Counted from the stretch's first letter, positions 48,096 to 59,640 are shown. The stretch is 64,000 nt of DNA from Eudromia elegans (GCA_003342815.1 PTEX01000481.1:142190-206189), one strand, 5' to 3'. A program made the numbers and translations. The notes: generated by a model from the letters alone, not told the origin.

Positions 48096-49235
48096 ACTAC
48101 TTTGAAGTGCTTCCTTGCCTGAAACACGTTAGCATAAGTAAAGAGTAGGTGATTCAAGATGGAACTTTACCAAGAGCTGTCGGAGGGAAGTGTATCTACA
48201 TCGTTTTCTTTAGTCTTATGCCTTTGTCAGACTTGAGCCTTTGCATTTCCCTTTGTGTTGCTTCATCTTCCCTGGGAGAAGACTGCTTAGTATGAGATGG
48301 GACATTGTGGGAATCTCTGCTCCAGGCCCCCCGTTTTTCCTCACAGGTGAGAGAACTTTCCTCTGGGAGCATTCAGGCTCACATGGAGCATTTAAGGGGA
48401 CCAAAGGCTCAACGAAATGATACCCTTTCTCTTAGTTATCGTTGCTTGCATTGAAAAATTTTGTCTACAGCCTTTGTATGTTTTAGTATTGTTTTCTGGC
48501 ACAGATAAAAAGGAAGCACTTGAAAGGATGGTTCACATAGTGCAACATATTGCTTCATGCTTTCCTTTATATACCTAACTGTCCAATATGACTTAGAACT
48601 ATCAAAAAAAAAGCCCAAATAACTNTGCAACACTATCTACACCAAAAATAAACTCGCGAGACTCCACTTTCATAGCAGGTGTTTCAGAAAATCAGTGCTG
48701 TTCTTAGTTCCTGATAAAGGAATTATTCCTTGGTCACACTCTTGAACCAAGTGCTGCTTCCATCCCCAGCTTTCAGGTGTAAGATTCTGAAACAAAGCTA
48801 AATGAACCCTTTTTCTAAACTAACAAGCAGAGAAACTTGCAAGCCCGTCTCAGTTTAAACGCTGTCATGTGGTTCAAAGGAGGCACAAAAGAAAAACTGC
48901 AAAGAGTTCCAAAAACTGGCCCAGAACCCCCATGTAAGACTTCTAGTCCGCTCGCCTTTACCAACAGTTGCACTTTAGCAGCCCTCTTCTTCAAAGAATA
49001 ATTCCCTGAAGAGAGCTCATCATATGCTATGAGTTTCAGATGAGATGGAACGTGACGTGACACCGTGATTTTCATTTGGGTCCTTCTCAACGGCGTTCTG
49101 TCCATTCCAACTTTAACAGCCGCGCGACTGAAACTAGCACTGCAGCAGCGATGCTAGCAACAGCCAGAACCATGTTAATATCTAGGAGATGGAGGCTGAC
49201 TGGCACACAAGATTGTTCCACTGGTGCTGACCAGT
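48096..49235. other. No gene resolved
   Basis: The composition is mixed and short open frames occur on both strands. I saw no splice-bounded exon, RNA gene or known repeat. The edge of a CR1 begins at about 49236. Confidence 0.5.
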
Positions 49236-49557
49236 GAAAGGGAGTGAGGAGGAGGGGGCTGGCCTCTTCTCAGTGGTGGCCAGTGATAGAACTAGGGGAA
49301 ACGGCCACAAATTGAGGCACCAAAAGTTCCACAGGAACTTGAGGAAGAATTTCTTAACGGTGAGGGTGACAGAGCACTGGAACAGGCTGCCCAGAGAGGT
49401 GGTGGAGTCTCTTTCTCTGGAGATCTTCAAAACCCGCCTGGACATCACCCTGTGCCACATGCTCTAGGCAACCCTGTGTGTGCAGGGGGGTTGGACTAGA
49501 TGACCTCTACAGGTCCCTTCCAACCCTAGCCATTCTATGATTCTATGATTCTATGAC
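49236..49557 (+). mobile_element. CR1 LINE 3' fragment
   Basis: It runs on + from GGGAGTGAGGAGGAGGGGGC to CTAGCCATTCTATGATTC followed by further TCTATGA repeats. It is one of the least worn copies in the window, with the tail repeated three times. Confidence 0.93.
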
Positions 49558-49679
49558 CAGCTGTATGAAAGAAAGAGGTCAGCAAAAGAAGCCTAAAGGA
49601 AAAGTCTCTTTGTCAGTAAGTTGCAAGTTTGTCAGGGCTGTAACACTCACCGGGTGCTGCCTTCCGCTCATTCCAAGGA

Positions 49680-50390
49680 CATTTGGCAGCTTGGACCCCC
49701 TCCCACCGCCCACCCTTCACCCCCTTCCTCCCCACCCCCCCACCTCCTACCTATCCTAACCTACCCTAAACTTACCTATGCTAAGCCTACGTGCCTTAAG
49801 CCTACCTGGCCTAGCCTAAGCCTAGCCTAAGCCCTGTCCTGAGCTACCTAACCCAATGCTACCTGTCCTAACCTAGCCCTGGCCTGACGGTGGCCTGAAG
49901 CTGCCTGCCTCAGCCCGTAGCTCCACCCTCTGCTCTGCTCTAACCCCCCCCAGCTCCACCCTGCCCTGGCCTCTGCTCCCCCTGCTACCTTCCACCCACC
50001 CCTCTGCTCTACACTACCCCCTACCTCCACCCTCGCCTCTACTCCCCATTAGCGGCCTCCTGCAACCTCCCCACCCTTACACCCTCCCCTCTGCTCTGCC
50101 CGCCCCCTGCCTTCCGCCCTAGCCCCTACTTTCTGCCCGCTACTCTGCCTAGCGGGCCCTGCAACCTCCCCTCTGGCCTGCACTGCCCTGCTCTGGCCTC
50201 GCCTGCCCTGTGCCTGCCCCTCTGCTCTCCACTCCCCTCTGTCCCAGCCTCTATGCGACCTGGCCCTCCACTCTCTGCTCTGCTCTAGCTTCTACACCAG
50301 CCTGCTGGCCTACGCTGACCTCCCCTCTGGCCTCATCTGCCTCAGCTCTCCAGCCCAGACCCTAGCCTGCTACTTAAATAGCCCAGGACA
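49680..50390. repeat. C-rich degenerate tract with CCTAA-like steps
   Basis: The + strand is very rich in C and T and poor in G. At 49745-49870 it moves in CCTAACC, CCTACCCTAA and GCCTAAGCC steps, a worn form of the C-strand telomere word CCCTAA. From 49900 it changes to CTCTGCTCTGCCC and CCCCTCTGCTC steps. No coding exon is supported. Confidence 0.6.
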
Positions 50391-50600
50391 CTATGACATT
50401 CCCATTGCGGCCACCCTGACATGTCATTTCCATTACGACACCCCCAGCATGTCGTTCCCGTTGCATCCCCACTCCCTACTGTGTCATTGCCATTGCAACA
50501 CCCCCCCGCCTCGCCCTGTCATTCCTGTTACACCCCGCCTCCTGCCGTGTCATTGCCATTGCCCCCCCACTCTCCCCCACCGCCGTGTGTCATTCGCATC
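50391..50600 (+). repeat. Short minisatellite, about 40-bp unit, five copies
   Basis: Units such as TGTCATTTCCATTACGACAC, TGTCGTTCCCGTTGCATCCC and TGTCATTGCCATTGCAACAC follow each other with C-runs between them. The period is about 35-48 bases and irregular. Confidence 0.65.
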
Positions 50601-51984
50601 ACAACCACAAGACTCTTTCTTGCGGAAGACTTGGAACAAAAATGCTAAAGGAGAAATTTGTCCGAATACAAATGTAGCAATCCCTCTGTCATCAACTTGA
50701 TGCTTGAATCCACACTGTGCGTGTATAGTGCTTTGCAGTGCCTTTAATTGCAGAATGTGGCTTCTGCTGTTTGCAATTTATAGCTGCCCGTGAAGAGTTC
50801 TGATCCTTGCAGAGCAAGAACACAGTGGGAGTGTTTCAAAAGCTGCATTTAATGGATTACGATATGGTAAAGTAGTGTGTGCTGTGGAAAAGCTTTGCTG
50901 GACATAACAGATTCCCCTGGGCTTCTCATGGCTCTCAGAAATCTGAGGGCTTATAAATTCTCTGTGTGTGCGTGTGTGCCTGTCTGCCTGCCTGCCTGTA
51001 TTCTTTTCCATTTTGTGCTTTTTCTGTTGCTGCTTTTTTAATGCCAATAGCCAATTCTAAGCGGGACGCGTCTTGTCGGGGAGAGAAGCGTGGAGTTTCT
51101 CCTCCTCGGAGGGGGAGACAGTTCTAATGGGATCTATGTCTTGCTTCTCCTTTCTGCTTCCATGTTGCGCTTCTCTGTAACTGTCTAACTAGGGAAATGA
51201 ATCTACAAGTAGTGCTTCTTTTCCTTTATGCTAANGGGTAGATGATAACAACATAGGTAACGTTTGTCCAAGTGATACCAAGTGAACGGCACCTGCACAC
51301 CGGTCGTTGTAAAAGTGCTCCCCATTCTATTCCCCATAGTACTCACTAGTTAGATTTCAGTGGTCCTTTCCGTCACACCTAGTCATTACTATCGGACTAC
51401 TGTGGACATCCTTGGTCCTACCTGCAGATTCCCTTCGTGTGCTGCTCATCTGTCCCAATCACTTGTTGGGTGCTGGCTGCTCTCTAGGGGAGTTGATCAC
51501 CAAAAGCTTAGGTGAGGTGTGTCATCAACACCAATCATCATCTGCAGTCCCCGGAAGGGACAAGCTCCCAGCTGTGTGGAAAATATCGCTGTCAAGAACC
51601 AAATGTTAAAAAAGGAGACAGAGGAGTCCTGCAACTTTATTTGAATAAAAAGAGAGTCCAACTGGCATACCCAGTGGAGTCTCTCAAATTGCTGGAGTAC
51701 ACAGACCCCTTTTATCCTAATTTCCTGACTGAGGTATGTCTTCTCCTCTTCCCCATTGGCCGAGGTACTCAGAAGTTAACGACTTCTATCCCATCTATAC
51801 TGAACTTCCTGCCTCTTTTTTCCTCTTCTCACCTGAGGTCAGCTAGACTCCTTTGTTCCCTTTGCCAAAGAATGGGGAGCAATTCCCTCCTTTGTAAGGC
51901 ACTCAACTCCTGCCATATACTCCTTTGTCCCACCTACTCATGGCTCAGATCAGTCCTCCCTCCTGCACATATTCTTTTTCCCAG
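50601..51984. other. No gene resolved; contains a small GTGT/CTGC repeat
   Basis: The sequence is of ordinary composition. A GTGTGTGCGTGTGTG then CTGCCTGCCTGCCTG tract lies at about 50960-51000. The segment at 51298-51327 repeats one at 45854. A 165-codon open frame at 51512-52009 resembles nothing I know and runs into the pyrimidine-rich repeat. Confidence 0.45.
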
Positions 51985-54900
51985 TCATCAACCAAAGAAC
52001 TTGGAGTAACTCATTTGTAAAGACACAAGCTTTTGTTCCGCTGAACTCCTTCTCATATATCTCTTCCTCTCCCGCTAATAATTCTTTTCTTATTCTCCCA
52101 GTAAATTTCTTGCATGCAAGGTAATAACTCTTTTTATTCCCCTAATACTTTCCTTCCCTTCCTGCTAATAATTCTCATCTCCCCCCACTAATATTTTTTT
52201 CCTATACTGTGATTAATCTTCTTCACTCTAGATAGTAAATCTCTTTTTATTCACTTAATCACTCCCTTCCTCTACAGCTAATAATTCCTTTACTCTCCTG
52301 CTAATAATTCTCATCCCCACCCACTAATAATTTCTTTTTTCCCATTAAATCTCTTGCATGCCAGTTAAGAATTCCCTTTTTATTGCCCCAGTAATTCTCT
52401 TCATCTCCAGCTATTATTTCACTTGTTCTCCTGGCAAATAATTGTCTTAGTATTTCCCTCAAATTTCTTTCTCTCCACTAATAATTTTGTTGCTATTCTC
52501 CCAGTGAATCTCCTTCATTCCAGGTAATAATTTTCTTTTTGTTCTCCTAATATTTGTCTTATTCTCCTGCTCATAAATCTTCTCCTGTCTTGCTAGAGGT
52601 CATGTGAGGTGTTCCATTGTGATTTGTGTAAATGAATATAAACAAGAGCTTGTGATTTAAGTCAAACAATCATTTGCTCCCAGATAAGGGATAGACGAGA
52701 GTTTGTGATTTAAGTCGAACCAGCCAGACAGGGTTATCTCGCAGTTACTCATGAAGACTGGGGGGCCTTCATCCCTCGACGATCAGAAGGAGCACCAAGG
52801 ACAACCACGACCAGCTGGCGCCAGCAAAGCAAGAAACTCCTTATGCAAGGAAACAAACAAAGGGGGCTTCCAGTAAATTGGTGTTCTTACCCTATATAAG
52901 GAGATTGTAACTGGCATTTGGTGTGCGTGNTGGTGGAGCNCANACTCCCCGCGCACCCAGCGCTGTTTGCTTGCCTTATACAAATAAAATTATATTAGCC
53001 CAAAAATTGGCAGTGGGCTCAATTTTTATAACAGTCATATTGCTATTCTCCCTATAATTCTATTGCACTCCAGGTAATAATTCTCTTTTTTTCCTTAATA
53101 CATGTCTTCCTGTCACATGAACATATGCACTCTGCAAGCGCTCATAAACATTTCCTCTCCTGCTAATAATATTAATCCTGTTCAACAAAAAATTCTCTTT
53201 CATCCAAGTTAGTAATTATTTTTTATTCCTGTAATTATTTACTTTTTCTAGGCCTAAAATTGCTTATCTTCTCATACTAATAATTNTCTACCTTTCCTCT
53301 TATAAGTCTTGACCTCTTCCATTAAGAGTTTTCCTACTTTCCCACTAATACTTCTCTTTCCCTCTCGCTAGTCAATTTATTCCTATTGGCCCAATAATTT
53401 TATTTCATTCCAGGAAATATTTCTCTTTTTATTCCCTAATAATTCTGATGCTCTCCCACCTATAAATCCATTCCTCTCATGCTAATACTTCTCTTTGTCT
53501 CCTGCACAGAAATCTCTTTCTCTTCCACTAATATTGTTCCTATACTCCAAATAAATTCCTTGGGCACCAGGTAATAAATTTCTTTTTATTCTGTCAATTA
53601 ATTACTTTCCACTCTCACTAATAATTCTTAGCAGGAGTACAAGAGAAGTATCTCCCCATGTCACTCATAATTCTCTTGCTCTCCCGATAATAAATCTCTT
53701 CCTTTTCCACTAATAATTTTATTCCTATTCTACTAATAATTCTTTTTCATTCCAGGTAATTCTGCTGTTTTTATTCCTCTAATAATTTACTTCATTTCCC
53801 GCTACTAATTCCTTTCTTCTACTACAAAGCATTCTCTTCCTCTCCTGCTAATAAATCTCTACCTAATCTCAATATTATTTTCTTCCGATTCCCCTAATAT
53901 TTCTCTTCCCCTCCCACTAATAATTCTCCTCCTAAACGCTTCCTTAGCTCATGATCATTTTCTTCGTATACCAGTATTAATTCTCTTCCTATTCCCCTAA
54001 TAATTGTCTTCCTCTACTGCTAGTAATTCTCCTCCCATTCAATTTATAATTTTGTTCCTGTTCCACACATAATATTCTTTCTTTTCCTCTCATCTTTCTC
54101 CTCCTCTTCTGTTCCTTATTCCCTTCTTGGGTAATCCTTCTCCTCTTCTCCTACTCATAATTTTCTTCTTTCACAAGTATCATTCTCCTATTGTTCTCTT
54201 AAGAATACTGTTCCTCCCCTGCTACTTCCTTTTCTGTTCCCCTAATAATTCTCTTCCTATTACCCTAATACTTTCCTTCTTATTACCGTAATAAATCTCC
54301 TTCTCTCCCACTAATATATCTAATGCTCTCCCACTCATACATCTCTCCTCTCCCAGTAAATATGTATCTTCCTCTAATGCTATTCCATTGCTTCCAGTTA
54401 AAAATTCTCTTTTTATTCCCCTAATAGTTCTCTTGCTGTCTGCCTCTTATTTGTCTTGTTCAGTTAATAATTTTCTTACTCTACTGCTAATAATTCTTTC
54501 TTATTTCCTCTAATACTTCTGATCTGCTGCTAATTATTCTCCTCTCATTCCATTAAGAAGTTTATTCCAACACCGTCTTTTTTTTTTCCTTTCTATTCCT
54601 CTCATCATTCTCTTCCTAGTCTACTACTCATTCTCATCTTCCTGGGTAAAACTTCTCTTGAGCAACCACTCAATTCTCCTCCTTGCCAAGTATAAATCTC
54701 TTATTCTTCTCTTCAGACTTCTCTTCCTACCCGGCTGATAATTTATTGTCTATGTCCCTAATCTTTCTCTTCCATCCCCGCTAATAATTCTTTTTCTAGT
54801 CCCCTAATATTTCCCTTTCTATTACCCTAATACATCTCCTCCTCTCTCACTATTATCTTGCTCTCCCACTCATACATCCCCTCTCTCCCAGTAATATATC

Positions 54901-56198
54901 TCTTCCTCTAAAGCAAAGAATATTATTCTTCTGCTCCCAATAATTTTTTACTCTTTGACTCCAGTTAAAAATTCGTTTTTTACTCCTCTAAAATTTCCCT
55001 TCATCTCTGGCTCTTATTTGTGCTCATCTCCCATTAATACTTCTCTTATACTCCCATTAATAATTCTTTCCTATTTCCTTTAATAATCCCCCTGATCTCC
55101 TGCTAATTATTCTCCATTATTCTCCATTAATGAGTGTATTCCTATTCCATCCATATTTTCCTTTCTGTTCCTCTCATCATTCTCAGCTTGTTCTGCTACT
55201 TATTCTCCCCTGCTGGAGTACTGCTTCTCTTCTTCTCCCACTCATAACTCTCTGCTTTCCCAACTTAATTCTCTTATTCTTCTCTTCCTTTCCTGCTAGT
55301 AAATCTCCACCTAAACTCAATATCATTTTCTTCCCATTCCCCTAATATTTCTCTTCCTCTCCCACTAGTAATTCTCATTTTCCTCATATGTCAATATTAT
55401 TTTTTTCCCTTTAATAATTTTCTTCCCTTTCACCTAATATTTCCTTTCCTCTCTAGCTAATCATTGTCCTCCAAAATTCTGCCTATTCTCATGATCATTT
55501 TCTTCCCATGTCAGTACTAATTATCTTCCCCTTCTCCTAATAATTCCCTTCCTTTTCCCCTAATAATTATGTTCCTCTACTGCTATTAATTCTCCTCCCA
55601 TTCCATTCATAAGTGTATTCCTGTTCCACACACAATATTCTTCTATTCCTCTAATCATTCTGTAGCCTGTTCTGCTACTTATTCTCTTCTTCTGTAGTAA
55701 TACTTTGCTGCTTCTCCCACTGATAATTCTCTACCAAATATAATTATCTTCTTTTTCCTTTAAGAGTGCTCCTCCTTTCTTGCTCATAATTTTGCACCTA
55801 TTCCACTATTTTTTCCTTTCCTGATCCCCTGATAATTCTGTTCCTCTCCTGCAAATGAATCTTTACCTAATGTCCATATNATTTATTTCGGATTACCCAA
55901 GTATTTCTCTTCCCCTCCCAAAAATAAATGTCCTCCTAAGCTCTTCCTAATCTCATGATCATTTTCTTTCTAGGTCAATACTAATTGTCTTCCCATTCTC
56001 CTAATAATTCTCTTCCTTTTCCGCTAATAAGTATCTTCCTCTTCTGCTAATAATTCTCCTCCCATTTCATTCGTATGTGTATTTGTATCACACACATAAT
56101 ATTCTTTCTTTTCCTCTCATCATTCTCAGCCTCTTCTGCTACTTATTTTCTTCTTCTGGACTAATACTTTGCTGCTTCTCCCAGTGATAATTCCCTAA
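51985..56198 (+). repeat. Pyrimidine-rich array built on TAATAATTCTCTTCC-type words
   Basis: Over about 4.2 kb the + strand repeats C/T-rich words separated by TAATAATTCTC, CTAATATTTCTC and similar, at irregular 20-45 base spacing. Larger blocks recur: the segment around 53830-54200 (AATATTATTTTCTTCCGATT, CTCATGATCATTTTCTTC) returns near 55300-55700 and 55860-56180. It is split by the LTR at 52603-53033. Confidence 0.8.
52603..53033 (+). mobile_element. Solo LTR inserted in the pyrimidine-rich array, 431 bp
   Basis: It begins TGTGAGGTG and ends TTTTATAACA (TG...CA). It is flanked by GTCA at 52599-52602 and 53034-53037. A TATA box (CTATATAAGG near 52895) is followed by AATAAA at 52983, placed as in an LTR on the + strand. 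GC-mixed sequence stops sharply at both edges, where the C/T-rich repeat resumes. A 22-base inner motif (TTGTGATTTAAGTC with flanks) occurs twice near 52650-52710. Confidence 0.82.
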
Positions 56199-56595
56199 AG
56201 GGTTAGGGTTTAGGGTTAGAGTTTAGGGTTAGGGGTTAGGGTTAAGGGTTAGGGGTTAGGGTTATGGTTGGGGGTTAGGGTTTAGGTTTAGGGTTTAGGG
56301 TTTAGGGTTAGGGTTCCGGTTTAGGAGTTAGGGTTAGGGTTGGGTTAGGAGTTAGGGTTAGGGGTTAGGGTTGGGGTTAGGGTTGGGTTTAGGGTTAGGG
56401 GTTAAGGTTAGGGTTTAGGGTTGGGGTTAGGGTTAGGGTTAGGGTTAAGTGTTACATTTAGGGGTATGGTTAGGGTTAAGTGTTAGGGGTTAGGGTTAGG
56501 GTTAGGTTTAGGGGTTAGGGTTAGGGGTTAGGGTTAGAGGGTTAGGGTTAGGTTAGGGTTTAGGGTTAGGGTTTAGGTTTGGGGTTAGGGTTAGG
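56199..56595 (+). repeat. Degenerate telomeric TTAGGG array
   Basis: About 390 bases of TTAGGG, TTTAGGG and TTAGGGG variants run on the + strand with few other bases, such as TTCCGG, AAGTG and ACATTTAGG. The G-rich strand reads rightward, so a chromosome end built this way would lie to the right. The array begins right after the pyrimidine-rich array and stops at the first unit of the 80-bp array. Confidence 0.93.
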
Positions 56596-58025
56596 ATATG
56601 GAGGGGCTCGCAAGTGCAGAGTTGTCGGTCGTCCTCGCTGCTGCCTCCATATGTCCGAAAAGAGGTACTGCAAAGACGTGGGAGAGCGCGCATGCGCAGA
56701 ACCCTGAGGAGTGCTCGCTACTGCCTCCCTGTGTCCGGAAATCGGTACTGCAACGGCGTGTGGGGGAGGCGCATGCGCAGATGTGTCGGTTGTGCTCGCT
56801 GCTGCCTCCCTGTGTCCAAAGATCGGAATTGCAACGATATAGAGGGGCGTGCATGCGCAGAGGTGTCTGTGGCCCTCGCTGCTGCTTTCCTGTGTCCAAA
56901 AATCGGTACTGTAACGACATGGGAGAACGCGCATGCACAGAACCCTGGGGAGCGCTCGCTGCTGCCTCCCTGTGTCAGAAGATTGGTACTGCAAGGGTGT
57001 GCGGGGGCGGCGCATGCGCAGAGAGCTGGGGCGCGCTCGCTGCTCCTTCCCTGTGTCGGAGAGTCGGTACTGCAACGACTTGGGGGAGCGCGCATGCGCA
57101 GAGGTCTCCATTTGGCTCGCTGCTGCCTCCCTGTGTCCGAAAGCCGGTACTGCAACGGTGGGGGGGGGGGGAGGCTCATACGCAGAGTGCAAGGTCGCGC
57201 TCGCTGCTGCCTCCCTGTGTCCGAATATCGGAACTGCAAAGATATAGAGGAGTGCGCATGCGCAGAGTGCTGGGTCGCGCTCGCTGCTGCCTCCCTGTGT
57301 CCGAAAGTCGGAACTGCAACGCTATGGAGCGGCGCGCATGCGCAGAGGGCTCCGTTTGGCTCGCTGCTGCCTCCCGGTGTCCGAAATTCGGTACTGTAGC
57401 GACATGGGGGAACGCGGATGAGCAGAAGGCTGAGGAGCGCTCGCTGCTGCCTCCTTGTGTCCGAAGATCGGTACTGAAGTGATATGGAGGGGTGCGCATG
57501 CGCAGGGGTGTCGGTCGTGCTCGCTGCTGCCTCCCTACGTCCGAAAATCGGTACTGCAAAGACGTGGGAGAGCGCGCATGCGCAGAGAGCTCCGTTTGGC
57601 TCACTGCTGTCTCCCTGTGTCCGAAAATCGGTACTGCAACGACATGGAGGGGCGCGCATGCGCAGAGGGCTGAGGCGGCCTCACTGCTGCCTCCCTGTGT
57701 CCGTATGTCGGTACTGCAATGCTGTGTGGGGAAGGCGCATGCGCAGATGGTTGGGGCCCGCTCGCTGCTGGCTCCCTGTGTCGGAAAACAGGTACTGCAA
57801 CGACGTGGGGGAGTGCGCATGCACAGAGGGCTCCATTTGGCTCGCTGCTGAGTCCATGTGTCCGGATTCCGGTACTGCAACGACGTGGAGGGGGAGCGCT
57901 TGCGCAGAGGTGACGGTGTCTCTCGCTGCCGCCTCCCTGTGTCCGAGAATTGGTACGCCAATGGAGTTGGGGGAGCGCGCATGCGCAGAGTGCTGAGGAG
58001 CGCTCGCTGCTGCCGCCCTGTGTCT
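56596..58025 (+). repeat. 80-bp CpG-rich tandem array, 18 copies, with NRF1-type palindromes
   Basis: The core GCGCATGCGCAG or a close variant starts near 56611, 56691, 56772, 56852, 56932, 57013, 57093, 57177, 57257, 57337, 57417, 57497, 57577, 57657, 57738, 57818, 57898 and 57980. Spacings are 80-82 except one of 84, where a G-run has grown. Each unit also has CTCGCTGCTGCCTCCCTGTG then TCCGAAAATCGGTACTGCAA. TGCGCATGCGCA is the NRF1 site. Stop codons are rare, so frames of up to 313 codons are open on both strands. These frames are not genes. Confidence 0.93.
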
Positions 58026-59029
58026 CAAGGACATATTTTTCCTGCTATTGCTGGTATATTATGAGAGAATACAGACAAAACAGCAAACACCAATTGAAGA
58101 CGAAGATAAGGACCACTTTATCTGCAAGTAACTGTCTGAAATTGGGCAGTGGAATCAAAACAGGGCCTTCCGAGCCAAAATGAGACCATATATGAAAGTG
58201 ATTTACTAGAGGTCATTGAATGGACACAGAAAGATGACCATCAGAGGTCTCAAAAGACCACCAGAGACCACCAAAAGCACAGAGGGCCTGTGCGAGGGTC
58301 GAGTGTATTGAAATTAATTGCAGGAAACAGAATGAATATGTATGATCACTCCTAGAATTTAATGCATATGTGGATAATTGAAAAATAAAAGTTTTAGCAA
58401 ACACGCCTTAGGCCCTGTACAAGATGCAGAGCTATTCCCTGTGCATCCAACACTGTGATAAAGTGAATGCCTGCTCACTACACTGGTTTCAAGAGGTTTA
58501 TTCCCTGTTTTCAGTGACAGAGAGACTGGAGGCAGCTGGATTCATCCCTTAATGGGGATACCCAATACTGTGGTACCTCTAGTGCCTGACTCTGGATGCA
58601 CTGGATTTACAAACAGTCTGTCAACTGTCGGTCTGACTGCATTCTAACTAATTAGTCAAGTTCACGAACAGAATGATTTATTCAAGTGCAAGATTTGCTG
58701 GGTGGGTTTTGAGTGTCAGTACTGGAATTTCTCCACTACCCTGCTAGCTCTCACTGTGCAATAACCACCTGCCCAAGAAGCTGGGAGAGGTCTCTCAAGC
58801 TCCAGAAATCTCCAACTGAGGCAGTATCTGGACCCAAGAGGAGAGTTCTGCTCCCCTTCCCCACTACATCGAAAGAAAATCCAGCTCCAGCTCTGAAAGC
58901 CAAGGGTTAATTTTAAAACCTAGTCGAGGCCAGTATGCTCCTCTTTTGTGGGAGGAGTGTCATTTGTGATGAGATATAAACACCACGTGCAAGCAGCTCC
59001 CAGTACAGCCCTTTTGTGGCAGAAGGGCA
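58026..59029. other. No gene resolved
   Basis: Directly after the 80-bp array the composition returns to normal and AT-rich. I see no exon with both splice borders, no RNA gene and no recognisable repeat. Confidence 0.5.
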
Positions 59030-59640
59030 GGACAATGGAGCTGGCGGGCGCTGCCCACGCCTGGCTGCTCCCTTGGTCTCTGTGCGCGGGCCAGGGCTCT
59101 GCCTCGCGCCGTCAGAGAGCTGCAGGGGCGGGGCGGCTNGGCTGCGCCGGCCGCCCCAGCTGTCCCTAACGAGGCTCGTGCTGCTGCTCCCGGGCAGCTT
59201 AGTGCTAGGCGGCAGCTGTGCGCGACGGGGCCGGGATAAGCTGCAGCTGGTGCTGATTGGCTGCGGCGGGGCGGGGGCGGGTGCATCCTGCGGCTGGGCT
59301 GGCCCCCTGCGCTGGAGCTGCTTTGCGAGGTGGGTGTAGTTGCGGAGCAGCTGCGTCTGGGCCTGGCGCCGGAGGAGGTGAGTGGGGCTGGGGATCTGTC
59401 CCGGGCCATGCGGCCCGCTTGAGGTGCGCGGGGAGGGGACAGCTGCCCCGGGGCCGGGAAGGGCGGTGTCACGCGGTGGCGGAGCCCGAAGACCTGGTTG
59501 ACGGGAGCGGCGCCTCGGGCTGTAGAGCGAAGAGGGGGGGCGCGTGGGGGAGTGGAAGCGGCGGTGCGGGAAGAGAAGGGCAGGGCGTCAGCCAGGGCTG
59601 GCTTGCTCCTTGTCCCAGGCAGGGCCTGGTTGTTGCTCTC
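59030..59640 (+). promoter_or_regulatory. CpG-island promoter with probable first exon ending at 59377
   Basis: GC and CpG are high. GCTGATTGGCTG near 59250 is an inverted CCAAT box, and GC boxes (GGGGCGGGGGCGG) follow. A strong donor, GGAGGAG|GTGAGTGGGG, follows 59377, so a + strand first exon probably ends there. No ATG-led frame convinces me, so the exon may be 5' UTR. One base near 59140 is undetermined. Confidence 0.6.

Noticed and set aside
56598..57659. Long overlapping open frames (261-313 codons) on both strands
   Set aside because: They run through the 80-bp tandem array. 80 is not divisible by 3 and the units are poor in stop codons, so several frames stay open at once. The resulting peptides are periodic and match no protein family.
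56199..58025. A human-like TERRA promoter arrangement
   Set aside because: In human the CpG-rich repeats lie on the centromere side and transcription runs into the TTAGGG array on the G-strand. Here the CpG array is beyond the TTAGGG array, so the geometry is not the same.
56199..58025. CRISPR array or integron-type repeat array
   Set aside because: The setting is a vertebrate nuclear genome. The 80-bp units are contiguous without unique spacers, and the adjacent words are telomeric.
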